A stretch of DNA of 64,000 bases from NCBI GenBank assembly GCA_020026395.1, contig JAHHQM010000008.1:21747-85746 (forward strand), in the 5' to 3' direction. A program made the translations under genes and the position numbers. Source of the stretch: Alistipes sp. (GTDB taxonomy: Bacteria > Bacteroidota > Bacteroidia > Bacteroidales > Rikenellaceae). This document shows, piece by piece, positions 1-8,119 of the stretch. Position 1 is the stretch's first letter. Each line of letters opens with the position of its first letter. The notes under the pieces were generated by a model. It did no database searches and was not told the origin of the DNA. It saw nothing but the letters and a program-made list of their open reading frames with translations.

Positions 1-116
1 TAGCGGCGGATGAAATCACCCTCGAGGGTGGGGATGATGCCTCCGTCGGTCATCACTCCGTCCACATCGAATACGAACGCTTCGCAGCGTGCTATATCTT
101 CTTTGAAATTTCCCAT
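1..116 (-). CDS. KdsC-like HAD phosphatase (5' end only, cut by window edge)
   Basis: Only the first 38 codons are visible, read leftward from an ATG at 116. They encode MGNFKEDIARCEAFVFDVDG followed by VMTDGG, which is motif I of the HAD phosphatase superfamily (DxDG with nucleophile and acid/base aspartates). The FxFDVDGVxTDG form is typical of KdsC, which dephosphorylates Kdo-8-phosphate in the cytoplasm for lipopolysaccharide synthesis. The start overlaps the end of the DUF2520 gene by 25 bp, indicating translational coupling; this DUF2520-HAD order recurs in Bacteroidetes. The rest of the protein lies outside the window, so related HAD-III phosphatases cannot be excluded. Confidence 0.75.
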   Translation of the reverse strand, partial: MGNFKEDIARCEAFVFDVDGVMTDGGIIPTLEGDFIRR

Positions 117-880
117 ATATTTTGACTTGTTTTGATGTATATCTCTTTGATGTTCGGATCGTCGATCAGCTCCAGATGACGCTCCATCGACCCCCGATCG
201 CCCCGAACGGCGGGTCCCGTCTGCACCTGTACGGGTGATTCCGCATCGCAGGCTTTGGCGGCCGTTTCGCGGATGATGGGCTTCAGAAGGTCGAAATCCA
301 ACCCTGCCGAACGCATCACCTCTTCGCCGAGGGCGAACATGTGGTTGGCGAAATTGTTGGCAAAAACCCCCGCCAAATGAATTTTACGACGGCGTTCGCC
401 CGAGGCGTGGGTCACCGTGCGCGAGATGCGGCGGGCAAAAGCGGTGATACATTGTTCGACCTCTTCGGTATTGCCCTCCGTGAAGATCGGAATTTCCCGG
501 AAATCGACCCGACGCCCCTTCGTGAAGCTTTGCAAGGGGTAGAATACGGCGCGACGCGGATGCTTTTTGAGGGCGTCGATGCTGACGCAGCCTGCCGTGT
601 GTGCCACGATCCGATCCGCGGGGATGTGCAACCCGTCGGCGACCTCTTCAACCGCACGGTCACTGACCGAAATGAGGTACAGATCTGCCTCGGGGGCATC
701 TTCCGCCGTCGGATACCACGCGGAACGGGCAAGCGAGGCGACCGCGCGACCGCGCTCCTCGTTGCGCGAAATGATGGCAACGGGCGTAAGACGGTTGGTG
801 GCGAGTGCCGTGGCGAGTGCCTCGGCCAAATTGCCGCTTCCGAGGATGGCGACCCGTTCTATGTCAGGACATTTTTCCAT
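92..880 (-). CDS. Rossmann-like and DUF2520 domain protein
   Basis: 262 residues. The N-terminus has a dinucleotide-binding motif (VAILGSGNLAEALATAL, residues 10-26) and a ProC/6PGDH-like Rossmann fold to about residue 125. The C-terminal half is helical, with HLAGVFANNFANHMFAL around 168-184, the hallmark of DUF2520. By family it resembles pyrroline-5-carboxylate reductase and 6-phosphogluconate dehydrogenase, but no substrate is established. It lies 9 bp after the YihY gene and overlaps the KdsC-like gene by 25 bp, so the three are probably one minus-strand operon. The ATG at 880 is the only good start before the glycine-rich loop. Confidence 0.85.
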   Translation of the reverse strand: MEKCPDIERVAILGSGNLAEALATALATNRLTPVAIISRNEERGRAVASLARSAWYPTAEDAPEADLYLISVSDRAVEEVADGLHIPADRIVAHTAGCVSIDALKKHPRRAVFYPLQSFTKGRRVDFREIPIFTEGNTEEVEQCITAFARRISRTVTHASGERRRKIHLAGVFANNFANHMFALGEEVMRSAGLDFDLLKPIIRETAAKACDAESPVQVQTGPAVRGDRGSMERHLELIDDPNIKEIYIKTSQNIWEISKKI

Positions 881-889
881 TTTTCGAGT

Positions 890-2221
890 TTAGACTAAAT
901 CGGTCACATGGATGAATTTGTGCTTGTTCACATACTCTTCGTCCATATGGTTGAGGATCTGGTCGATCTCCTTCAGATCGTGCGTCGCGGGCAGACGGAA
1001 CTGACCGCCACACTCCTCCACGGCCTGAATGATGCCGTAGAAGGTCATCTGCGAAATCTCATAGGCGGGTGTGTAGCTCACTTCGTGCTGCGAGTCGTTG
1101 TCCGCCACGGCAATCAGCTGTTTGGCTTCGACGAGCTGGTACAGGACGTCGTTTACGATACGCGTGGGGAGTTTCAGCTCGCGGCGGATCTCCTCGGCGG
1201 GCAGGGCACCGCCCCGATTGCGGAAATTACGCACCACGACCAGCATCACCGCGAGGATGATTCTGCGGCGCATGTTGTGGCTGACGAGCAGCGATTCCCG
1301 CTCGGCATCGAAACGCGAAATGTTCTGATAGGCAAACGAAAGCTCCGCACCGAACAAGAGGATCTGCCACGAGGTCTGCATCCAGACCAGCAACAGCGGC
1401 AGGGCGACGAAACTACCGTAGATGGCGTTGTAGGAGGTCATCCACTGCTGTAAGTAGATGTAACCCCACTGGAACAGGAGGAAGAGCGTACCCGTGAAGA
1501 CACCCGCACGGAAGGCGCTTCCGAAATTGACTTTCGTACTCGGGATGATGACGTACATCAGGGTGAACATGAACCAGACGACGATCAGCGAGATGAGTTT
1601 CGAAAGCAGCATGTAGTACCAGCTGTCGTCAAACCCCAGAAGACGCTGTGCGAAGTTGCCGACGGCGTTTGCCGTGATCCACAGGATGGGGACGATGAAC
1701 AGGATGGCGATGTAATCGGTGTATTGGCGTGCCACGCTGCGGCGGATTTTCACCTCCCAGATGGCGTTGAAGGCGCTTTCGATGGACGACAACACGCGGA
1801 TCACCGCCCACAGCAGGGTGATCAGTGCCACCGTGGCCACCAGTCCTCCGCGGGTGCGGGCGATGGCTTTCTCGGCGAAATCCAGCAGATATTGGGCGGT
1901 TTCGGGGTTGTTGGGGAAGAGGTCGTAGAGGCTTTCGGTGAGGGTGTCGGCCAGGCCGAATCCCTTGACGATGGCGAAGGCCACGGCCACGATCGGGACA
2001 AGCGACATGAGGGTGTAGAAGGTGAGGGCGGCCGAGCGTACCATGGTGCCGTGCTCCATCACACCGCGTGCCGTGTAGAACACCAACTTGTATTGACGGA
2101 CAAACCATCGGCTGAAGGGCGAATGGAGGTCGTCCTCGTCGTATTTGAAGATGGTCTCGGTGAAATAGGTGGGTATCTCCTTGATTTTCATCATATCGTG
2201 AATTTTAGCCCCGAGGGTCAA
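890..2221 (-). CDS. YihY/virulence factor BrkB family membrane protein
   Basis: Up to 443 residues. Several long hydrophobic segments (about residues 60-85, 130-150, 175-195, 205-230, 240-260 and 275-295) match the six-helix YihY/BrkB (formerly misnamed RNase BN) inner membrane family, including VRSAALTFYTLMSLVPIVA and GSFVALPLLLVWMQTSWQI. A cytoplasmic C-terminal tail of about 130 residues looks winged-helix-like (LPAEEIRRELKLPTRIVNDV). Function in the family is not settled. The first ATG (2221) is used here; ATG codons 10 and 11 (start 2194 or 2191, giving MKIKEIPTYFTE) are equally plausible. It is transcribed toward the DUF2520 gene with a 9-bp gap. Confidence 0.85.
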   Translation of the reverse strand: MTLGAKIHDMMKIKEIPTYFTETIFKYDEDDLHSPFSRWFVRQYKLVFYTARGVMEHGTMVRSAALTFYTLMSLVPIVAVAFAIVKGFGLADTLTESLYDLFPNNPETAQYLLDFAEKAIARTRGGLVATVALITLLWAVIRVLSSIESAFNAIWEVKIRRSVARQYTDYIAILFIVPILWITANAVGNFAQRLLGFDDSWYYMLLSKLISLIVVWFMFTLMYVIIPSTKVNFGSAFRAGVFTGTLFLLFQWGYIYLQQWMTSYNAIYGSFVALPLLLVWMQTSWQILLFGAELSFAYQNISRFDAERESLLVSHNMRRRIILAVMLVVVRNFRNRGGALPAEEIRRELKLPTRIVNDVLYQLVEAKQLIAVADNDSQHEVSYTPAYEISQMTFYGIIQAVEECGGQFRLPATHDLKEIDQILNHMDEEYVNKHKFIHVTDLV

Positions 2222-2264
2222 ATGTCGTGCCGCGAAAACGGGCGCATTCCGTCTGCAAAGCTAA

Positions 2265-3422
2265 CTATTTTAGACGGATAACCCAATGTTTGTCTTCGAT
2301 TTTCGTCATGGCGAGGCGGATTTCGCTGCCCGCGCGGCATCCCGCACGGCGCATCACCTCCTCGATGCGGAACGGGAAATCGCGCTTGAAGATCTCCACG
2401 CCGCGACCTTTCAGAGCGCGTTTCAACTGCTTGGGGTCGTAGGGCATGATTTCGTCGATCTCGAATACGCGACCCATGACATCCGCGGGACGCTCCGCCG
2501 TAAATCCGAATCCGTTTTCCGACCAGAGATCGGCCTTCCCCTCAAGACTCAGGCGTGCCAACCTCGCTTTCTGAAGCGCCACATCGGGGATGACGAGCCA
2601 GTGATAGGCATCGGCGGAGAATTTCGGGGGACGGGCAGGCGGCAGATGATCGGCCGGAGCGGAAAAACTGCCGTGACCGATGGCCGTGGCGGTGATTTCG
2701 GAGTGCTCCGCGCCATCCAAAAGAATCATCACCTCTTTGCATTCGTCGTTCAGCGAAACGACTTCGACCCGACATGCGCCGAACAAACGACGCGGTTCGT
2801 CGATGTCGAACAGCGGGGAATTTTTGATGCAGATCTTCGGGGCAAGCACTTTCAAACGGGGCATCAGCGCGATCATGTCGGGCGAACAATCCTCCAATCG
2901 GACGAGCTTTTCGCCCCGCTCCGAACGTCGGTCGGGATCGGCATAGATCCAGTCGAAATGCTCTGTGCTCGAGGCGACATACTCCTCGGCCGCACAATTC
3001 ACCACCTCGATGTTTTCTGCGCCGAGTCGCTTGAAATTCTCGCGGGCAACTTCGGCCAGAAGGGGATCGCGTTCCAGGGTCGTGACCTGCCGGAAATGAC
3101 GGCTCAGATACCACGCATCGACCCCCAATCCGCACGTGAGATCCAGCACACGATCGCCCTCCAGCGGTTTGTGGGCGGCACATTGCTCGCTCGACGACTG
3201 TTCGAACGCCAACGAGGGGATGATGCACCACGCGGCGGCATAGGAGGGGAGTTTCGACTGGGCGCGACGCAGGTATTTGACCTGTGTGGCGACAAGACGC
3301 GGTTCGGGCAGACGGCGGTCGAGGGCGACGGCCACGGGATCGCGGTCGATGGCCGAGCGGATGGCCTCCTGCAGATCGGGCATCAGCAAACGGCGGAATT
3401 CTTCTTTTGAGATGGTTGTCAT
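2265..3422 (-). CDS. class I SAM-dependent methyltransferase with THUMP-like C-terminus
   Basis: 385 residues from the ATG at 3422 (MTTISKEEFRRLL). Motif I for S-adenosylmethionine binding is VLDLTCGLGVDAWYL, and the acidic strand with catalytic-site motif is DWIYADPDRR. The C-terminal part (YHWLVIPDVALQKARLARL...) matches the THUMP-like domain found in this Bacteroidetes family. The target is unknown; an RNA substrate is inferred only from the fold. The ATG overlaps the ComEC stop by 4 bp (ATGA type), which fixes this start over a longer open frame reaching 3848 that would lie inside comEC. The stop lies 43 bp upstream of the YihY start. Confidence 0.82.
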   Translation of the reverse strand: MTTISKEEFRRLLMPDLQEAIRSAIDRDPVAVALDRRLPEPRLVATQVKYLRRAQSKLPSYAAAWCIIPSLAFEQSSSEQCAAHKPLEGDRVLDLTCGLGVDAWYLSRHFRQVTTLERDPLLAEVARENFKRLGAENIEVVNCAAEEYVASSTEHFDWIYADPDRRSERGEKLVRLEDCSPDMIALMPRLKVLAPKICIKNSPLFDIDEPRRLFGACRVEVVSLNDECKEVMILLDGAEHSEITATAIGHGSFSAPADHLPPARPPKFSADAYHWLVIPDVALQKARLARLSLEGKADLWSENGFGFTAERPADVMGRVFEIDEIMPYDPKQLKRALKGRGVEIFKRDFPFRIEEVMRRAGCRAGSEIRLAMTKIEDKHWVIRLK

Positions 3423-4870
3423 AGGTGCAAAGGTAGTGCTTTTTTGCGATCCGCGAACCATAGAAGGAGGGTTATTCCTGCGAAAAACAGGTAGATCAGA
3501 AGGGTCGCCCCACCCGAAATCGAACAGGAGACAAATCCCCACTCCGCCCGGGAGGTGATTCGGGCAAGACGAACCAGAAGGTCGGTCGCCAGCGCAATCG
3601 GGAAAGAGAAGACTCCCGCCAAAAACGCGGGCATCAACAGCCACAGCGTCCCCGCGGCCACAATCGCCATGCCCAGCAGGATTGCCACGGGATTCAACAC
3701 AAGCCCCAGCAGGGGAATCTGCCCGAAGGTGTGGCTGATGAGGGGCGCGGTGGCTGCGCCCGCCACCAGCGAGATGATCCACGCCTGAAGCAGACGGTCG
3801 ATCCAGATGTTGCGGCTGCGAATCCGACGGCAGAGGGGAATCCCCCATACGACAATGGCCGTCACGGCGAGGAATGACAGCTGGAAACTAAGGTCGCCAA
3901 TCCAGGCGGGATGCCACAGGAGCATCAGCATGGCCGCACCCGCCAGGGTGTTGAGCGTCAGGTATTCCGATCCGCGGAACAGGCAAAACTGCAACAACGA
4001 ATACATAATGCCCGCACGGATCACGCTCGGAGCCGCTCCCGTTGCCATGACGTAACACCACACGACGGCAATTGAGATCAGATTGCGCAACAGATGGCCG
4101 TACCGCAAAAGGGGCATCCACCACAACAGCAGATTGACCAGCAGAAACACCATGCCCGTGTGCAACCCCGATACGGACAACAGGTGCGCAAAACCGCTCC
4201 GCGAGAAGGCCGTGCGAAGCTCCTTTCCGAGGCAGCTCCGATCCCCCGCCACCATGGCGCGGATCACGCCTTCGGTTTCGCCCTCGGTGTGGAGCTTATG
4301 GATCTTTTCGACCGCCCGCAGATGGAGCGAAGGGGTTCGGGCGGGGGTGCGCTCTCCGATTGATGACCCTGCCACAAAGACACTGCCCGTATAACCGCGG
4401 CGTTGCATCAGATTCAGATAGGATCGGGATCGGCTTTTCAAGGGACGGATGCGGCTGCGACACACGATCCGCTCCTCGGGCATAAACCTCAGGGTTGAAT
4501 CGCCCCATACCATAAGGCGTTCCGAGGCGGCCTGCCACTCCGCACGGGGGTCGTCCCGCCATGCCTCCAATACGGCCGTGGCCTTGTTCCCCGAGGGGAT
4601 GGATTCGATCCTCAGGGCGAGTTCGAGGTCGGTTCCACGTGGAACTTGTGCTTGGGGCTGATCGAGTCGGGCGGCCGCAAATCCCGCCAGAAAGACCATC
4701 ACGAAGGCCGCCGCACGGCTCTGCATCCAGAGGGCGAGCAATCCCGAAAGGATGATCCCCGCACCGAGAAATCCCCACGGCAATGTGCCTGCCTGCGACA
4801 GGAGAATGCCCGCCGCGAAAGGCAGCAGCAGGCGGAGCATCGGGACGGGTATGTGGGGTATGGGGTGCAT
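3419..4870 (-). CDS. ComEC/Rec2-type competence protein, short form
   Basis: 483 residues. The N-terminus has hydrophobic segments (MLRLLLPFAAGILLSQAG) followed by a DUF4131-like region, then the Competence domain with the diagnostic SGLHTGMVFLLVNLLLW and ATGAAPSVIRAGIMYSL. ComEC forms the inner-membrane channel for single-stranded DNA during uptake. The protein ends shortly after the Competence domain (FADRKKALPLHL), so there is no C-terminal metallo-beta-lactamase domain and it is shorter than many homologues. It overlaps the methyltransferase by 4 bp. Bases 4632-4645 inside the gene form a perfect parS core. Other competence genes are not present in the window. Confidence 0.82.
   Translation of the reverse strand: MHPIPHIPVPMLRLLLPFAAGILLSQAGTLPWGFLGAGIILSGLLALWMQSRAAAFVMVFLAGFAAARLDQPQAQVPRGTDLELALRIESIPSGNKATAVLEAWRDDPRAEWQAASERLMVWGDSTLRFMPEERIVCRSRIRPLKSRSRSYLNLMQRRGYTGSVFVAGSSIGERTPARTPSLHLRAVEKIHKLHTEGETEGVIRAMVAGDRSCLGKELRTAFSRSGFAHLLSVSGLHTGMVFLLVNLLLWWMPLLRYGHLLRNLISIAVVWCYVMATGAAPSVIRAGIMYSLLQFCLFRGSEYLTLNTLAGAAMLMLLWHPAWIGDLSFQLSFLAVTAIVVWGIPLCRRIRSRNIWIDRLLQAWIISLVAGAATAPLISHTFGQIPLLGLVLNPVAILLGMAIVAAGTLWLLMPAFLAGVFSFPIALATDLLVRLARITSRAEWGFVSCSISGGATLLIYLFFAGITLLLWFADRKKALPLHL
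4632..4645. other. parS centromere-like site, perfect 14-bp core
   Basis: The sequence GTTCCACGTGGAAC is a perfect palindrome identical to the core of the chromosomal ParB-binding site consensus (GTTnCACGTGnAAC). It lies inside comEC, as parS sites often lie in genes. One perfect copy in 64 kb is not expected by chance, and four more copies with one mismatch occur in the window. ParB binding itself is inferred. Confidence 0.75.
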
Positions 4871-4885
4871 CGTAAGTAAAGATAC

Positions 4886-4918
4886 GAAAAAAAACGCTTC
4901 CCCGAAAAGGAGAAGCGG
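4886..4918 (-). terminator. intrinsic terminator of the phage-like cassette
   Basis: On the minus strand GCTTCTCC and GGGGAAGC pair around a short loop and are followed by eight T residues. It sits 10 bp past the holin stop, so it closes the minus-strand capsid cassette and separates it from comEC. Confidence 0.75.
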
Positions 4919-4927
4919 TCGGAAGGA

Positions 4928-5356
4928 TTATTTCCTGGGGAAAAGATCCTCGTCGGTGTGGCGGCGGGCGTATTGGCGGAGCTGGAGGAATACGGGGGCG
5001 TCGGAGAGCTCGGCGGCATTCTCGAGGAATGACCACAGCTCCACACCGCAGATGAATCCCGTGAAGATCCGCGACAGGGGGATGCGCATGAAGTCGAGGA
5101 TGTAGTGTTCCAACAGCCATCCGAGGATGATGCACAACAGGGCCATCAGCAGTTTGAGGACGGTGTTCCACGCCTTGCGGCTTTGGAAGCGCCACGCCCG
5201 ACCGAGGCGGCGGTTCTCGGCACGGTCGGCCGCCACGCCCGTCAGAAAATCGACCCCGATAAAAACCACCGTCGAGATGATCAGCGGGCTGACGGGGGCA
5301 AAAACGGCCAGAATCGAGGCCGCAATTCCGCTAAAAAGTCTGTACAAGGTTTCCAT
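4928..5356 (-). CDS. phage holin family protein
   Basis: 142 residues with three or four hydrophobic segments: LFSGIAASILAVFA, LIISTVVFIGVDFLTGVAAD, TVLKLLMALLCIILGWLLEHY and IFTGFICGVELWSFLENAA. The arrangement, with a charged RAENRRLGRAWRFQSRKAW loop after the second segment, matches the toxin-secretion/phage-lysis holin family. Holins permeabilise the inner membrane for lysis. It is the last gene of the capsid cassette, overlaps the connector-like gene by 26 bp and is followed by a terminator. No lysin or amidase gene accompanies it, so a lytic function here is unproven. Confidence 0.72.
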   Translation of the reverse strand: METLYRLFSGIAASILAVFAPVSPLIISTVVFIGVDFLTGVAADRAENRRLGRAWRFQSRKAWNTVLKLLMALLCIILGWLLEHYILDFMRIPLSRIFTGFICGVELWSFLENAAELSDAPVFLQLRQYARRHTDEDLFPRK

Positions 5357-5795
5357 CGGTCGAGCAGCGGTTTAAGGGGTTACGGGAAGGGTCGTATTCG
5401 GGGTAGCGCTCCGAGTTCTGGTTCAGATGGAGGGTCAGGCGGCGCATCAGAAGCGAGGCCTGTCGGCGGAGCGATGCCCGCTGGGCGTGGAGTTCGCCCT
5501 CGGAGGGGCGGTTGCGCGGGGCGGTCGTGCCGACCGACGAGGTGCGGATGTTCAGCCGTCCCTGAATCAGAAGACGGGTGTGAAAGGCGAGTGCGGGGGC
5601 GATGTATTCGTCGATGAGCTCCGGATGGAGTCCCTGGTGGAGGGCTTCGCACAGGGGGCGGCCGATGACGGGGACAAGACGCCCCTCCTCGGCGGCGGCG
5701 ATATCCTCCTCGAGAAGGGCATCGGGCGAAAGGAGTTCGTCCGTGGAGAATGCCCTCGAGATGACCTCCGCGGGGGTGATGAGTGTTCGTTTCAT
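5331..5795 (-). CDS. phage head-completion/connector-like protein (DUF6712-type)
   Basis: 154 residues, mostly helical, with the pattern LITPAEVISRAFSTDELLSP near the N-terminus, a central IDEYIAPALAFHTRLLIQGR, and a C-terminal YPEYDPSRNPLNRCSTDGN. From memory this pattern resembles Bacteroidales phage proteins of head-tail connector type that lie beside portal genes; no domain is certain. It starts 14 bp after the portal stop and overlaps the holin by 26 bp, so it is part of the same operon. An adaptor role between portal and tail is an inference from position. Confidence 0.55.
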   Translation of the reverse strand: MKRTLITPAEVISRAFSTDELLSPDALLEEDIAAAEEGRLVPVIGRPLCEALHQGLHPELIDEYIAPALAFHTRLLIQGRLNIRTSSVGTTAPRNRPSEGELHAQRASLRRQASLLMRRLTLHLNQNSERYPEYDPSRNPLNRCSTDGNLVQTF

Positions 5796-5809
5796 GGTGT
5801 TTCGGGGTT

Positions 5810-7036
5810 TTAGTCGATGCGACGGATGTTGTATTTGGTGATTTCGGAGAGGTACTTCTGCTGACGCGGATCCTCGGGATCGTAATCCAGACCGTCGGCC
5901 TTGCGTGCCTCCCAGATCTTCATGTAGATGGGTTTCGAGCGTGTGGGCGGTCGGTTGATGACCTCCATCGTGGAGCAGTCGGCGTGGAGGATGTTGCGGA
6001 GCAGTTCGCGGATCGGGTCGAGCAGCTCCTCCTGTTCGCCGAGGATGACCGTGTTGAGCGCCACCTCATATTCGTGGAGGATGCGTTCGGCACTGAATCC
6101 CGTCGAGTAGTCGAGGCCGCTGAGGGTGCGGAACCATGAATGAGCCACCACAATATCGCCCACGGCCTGTTCGTGGAGCGCCTGCCAGTCGCCTTCGTTG
6201 CCCGACTGAATCGGGATGAACTGTGAGTGGTCCTGCTCCTTGCCCGCATCCCGCAGGACGAACATCACCTGTCCCGGATTTCCGGCAAATTTGCGTTCGG
6301 CCAGACGCACGATGCGTTCGGCTTCGATCTCGTTATCGACCGACGAGTCGAGCATCATGACGCCCGACAGCTGGAACGAATTGTCCAGACGCGAGATGTT
6401 CCAGCGGTCGGTTTTGTAGGCGATGGCCGACACGCCGAATCCCGCGATGTAGGGCGGAACGCCGTAGTGTTCATAGGTGGGTTCGTAGTCCTTGTAGTGG
6501 ACGATGGAGCGGAGCGATCCGTCCTGCTGCTCCTCGAAACGGGGATAGAGCGGGAGGGTTGCGGCCTCCTTTTCGTGGAAATCCGCCCAGTTGTGGTGGA
6601 GGATGACGTGTGCCGAGTCGCGGGCGATGCGACAACGCGAAGCATCCTGATGATAGAGCGAGAGGAACGAATGGCGGCGGTCGGTGACCACCTCCAGAAA
6701 GGCATTGCCGAAGAGTGCTTTGTCGAACGCGACTTTGTTGAGGATCTGACGCAGCGTTTCGTCGTCGCCGTTGGCGTGGCGTAGGAATTCGGCAAGCAGG
6801 GGCTGGTGTTCCTCGTCGCAGGTGAATCCCTTGCCCGAGATGTAGTCGGCCTTGTCGTTGATGATGCGGCGGTGGGTGGTGGAGCGGCGTGCCATCAGAG
6901 CCAGCGCCTGGGGAAAGAGGTTGTCGTCGCCCCAACGCCAGAACTTGTCGCTCTCGACACGGTGCGACGAAAGTGTCATATAGGGATCGGTACGGTTTGC
7001 AACGGCAACGGCCGCAGTTTTCTTTTTGCGTGTCAT
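5810..7036 (-). CDS. phage portal protein
   Basis: 408 residues from the ATG at 7036 (MTRKKKTAAVAV); a longer open frame upstream crosses a terminator-like hairpin and was not used. Features shared with portal proteins are the early DDNLFPQALALMARRSTTHR, the NDKADYISGKGFT segment, FDKALFGNAFLEVVTDR, and the long helical C-terminus (ILHEYEVALNTVILGEQEEL). Portals form the dodecameric ring at one capsid vertex through which DNA passes. It lies 73 bp after the capsid gene, with a hairpin between them, and 14 bp before the connector-like gene. No terminase large subunit is present in the window to work with it. Confidence 0.8.
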   Translation of the reverse strand: MTRKKKTAAVAVANRTDPYMTLSSHRVESDKFWRWGDDNLFPQALALMARRSTTHRRIINDKADYISGKGFTCDEEHQPLLAEFLRHANGDDETLRQILNKVAFDKALFGNAFLEVVTDRRHSFLSLYHQDASRCRIARDSAHVILHHNWADFHEKEAATLPLYPRFEEQQDGSLRSIVHYKDYEPTYEHYGVPPYIAGFGVSAIAYKTDRWNISRLDNSFQLSGVMMLDSSVDNEIEAERIVRLAERKFAGNPGQVMFVLRDAGKEQDHSQFIPIQSGNEGDWQALHEQAVGDIVVAHSWFRTLSGLDYSTGFSAERILHEYEVALNTVILGEQEELLDPIRELLRNILHADCSTMEVINRPPTRSKPIYMKIWEARKADGLDYDPEDPRQQKYLSEITKYNIRRID

Positions 7037-7051
7037 GGATTTTCGGGTGTT

Positions 7052-7090
7052 AAAAAAAGGAGCGGCCGAATCGCTCCGACGGCTCCTTTT
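7052..7090 (-). terminator. terminator-like hairpin between capsid and portal genes
   Basis: On the minus strand AAAGGAGCCG and CGGCCGCTCCTTT form an imperfect stem followed by seven T residues, between the capsid stop (7110) and the portal start (7036). Its position would let the promoter-proximal capsid gene be expressed above the portal, as is common in phages. It is imperfect, so partial termination is more likely than full stop. Confidence 0.5.
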
Positions 7091-7109
7091 ACGTGGGTTG
7101 GAAGAGGGT

Positions 7110-8084
7110 TTAGGCCTTGGTTTTGGCAACCATGACCAGGTCTTTCGACAACAGGCCGCAACCCGCCATGAAGACGGCTCGCTGACGGTTCTCCATCTCG
7201 TCGGGGTTGTACCACATGCGCACCTCGTTGCCGGGAAGGTCGGCCGTATTGACGGCCAGCACCAGATTGCGGCGGTCGGTGAGGATGATGAACGACTTGG
7301 GAAGGGTCGAGGGCAGGGTGTAACCGCCTATTTTGAGGTCGATGACCGGAATACCGCGGAAGGTGAGCTGCGGAATACCCTCCTTAAGGTCGAGGTACGA
7401 GGTGGAAGATCCGGTTCCGTTGAGATAGGTCTCGTAGAGGTTGATCAGATCGCTTGTGGCGAAGAAAGCCAGATGACCCTCCGAACGCAGATGTTGCAAG
7501 GTTGCGGGAGCTTGTGTCAAAAGCTGGGTCATCGCATCCTGAGGATGAGAGGGCGAGAGTTCTACTGCGGGGAACTCGATCGAGCGGATGGACTTGTCGC
7601 CCACACCCTTGAAGATGGGTTTCAGGAATCCGTCGAAGGTGTTCAGCGAGGCCCGGGTCGTGTCGCCCAACCACATCGTGGCACGGATCTCCTCCTGAAG
7701 CGTCTTGCGGAAGAGTTCGGTCTCGGCCTTCTCGAGTTCCGTACCCGAAAGATCGTCCATGTGCATCGAGGTGATCGCGGCGACCTTCTCGTAGACCATC
7801 GAAAAATATTCGGCGGCCGAGTAGGCGTTTTCGGCCTTGATGCGCGTCATGGGGATCTCCAGATCCTTCTTTTCGGCCGACTGACCGCCGACCCAGCCCT
7901 TCGACGCGAATTTGTGCATGATGCCCGGTTTCGACGTCCACGTGGTGACGATGGTCGGCACGGGCATGTTGTACAGGACGCGGATGCCCAGATCCTTGGC
8001 CGAATCGCCTGTCAGCATGGGAATGAAAAACGTGTTGGCCAGATCAGTGCCGGTGTACTGCTTGGAATTTTCGATGTAACTCAT
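7110..8084 (-). CDS. probable phage major capsid protein
   Basis: 324 residues from the ATG at 8084 (MSYIENSKQYTGTDLANTFF). The sequence has the look of a capsid subunit: an N-terminal arm, a central helical segment (ELFRKTLQEEIRATMWLGD), a long region of alternating strands, and a C-terminus VFMAGCGLLSKDLVMVAKT. It lies directly between a ClpP-like protease and the portal gene, the core of a phage head module. Assignment rests on context and general pattern rather than on a signature motif. It is followed by an imperfect terminator hairpin, which suggests high relative expression. Confidence 0.68.
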   Translation of the reverse strand: MSYIENSKQYTGTDLANTFFIPMLTGDSAKDLGIRVLYNMPVPTIVTTWTSKPGIMHKFASKGWVGGQSAEKKDLEIPMTRIKAENAYSAAEYFSMVYEKVAAITSMHMDDLSGTELEKAETELFRKTLQEEIRATMWLGDTTRASLNTFDGFLKPIFKGVGDKSIRSIEFPAVELSPSHPQDAMTQLLTQAPATLQHLRSEGHLAFFATSDLINLYETYLNGTGSSTSYLDLKEGIPQLTFRGIPVIDLKIGGYTLPSTLPKSFIILTDRRNLVLAVNTADLPGNEVRMWYNPDEMENRQRAVFMAGCGLLSKDLVMVAKTKA

Positions 8085-8119
8085 AATGTTTTGTGTTTTA
8101 AAAGGTTTATGAATGGGGT

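Noticed and set aside
2265..3848. Longer start for the methyltransferase, reaching 3848
   Set aside because: The extra 142 codons lie inside comEC in another frame and have no family features; the ATG at 3422 couples by a 4-bp overlap and starts a normal-length protein.
7925..7960. Other CACGTG hexamers as parS sites (for example in the capsid gene, and near 15640, 34430 and 41800)
   Set aside because: The flanking arms match the GTTn/nAAC consensus at only a few positions, no better than chance.
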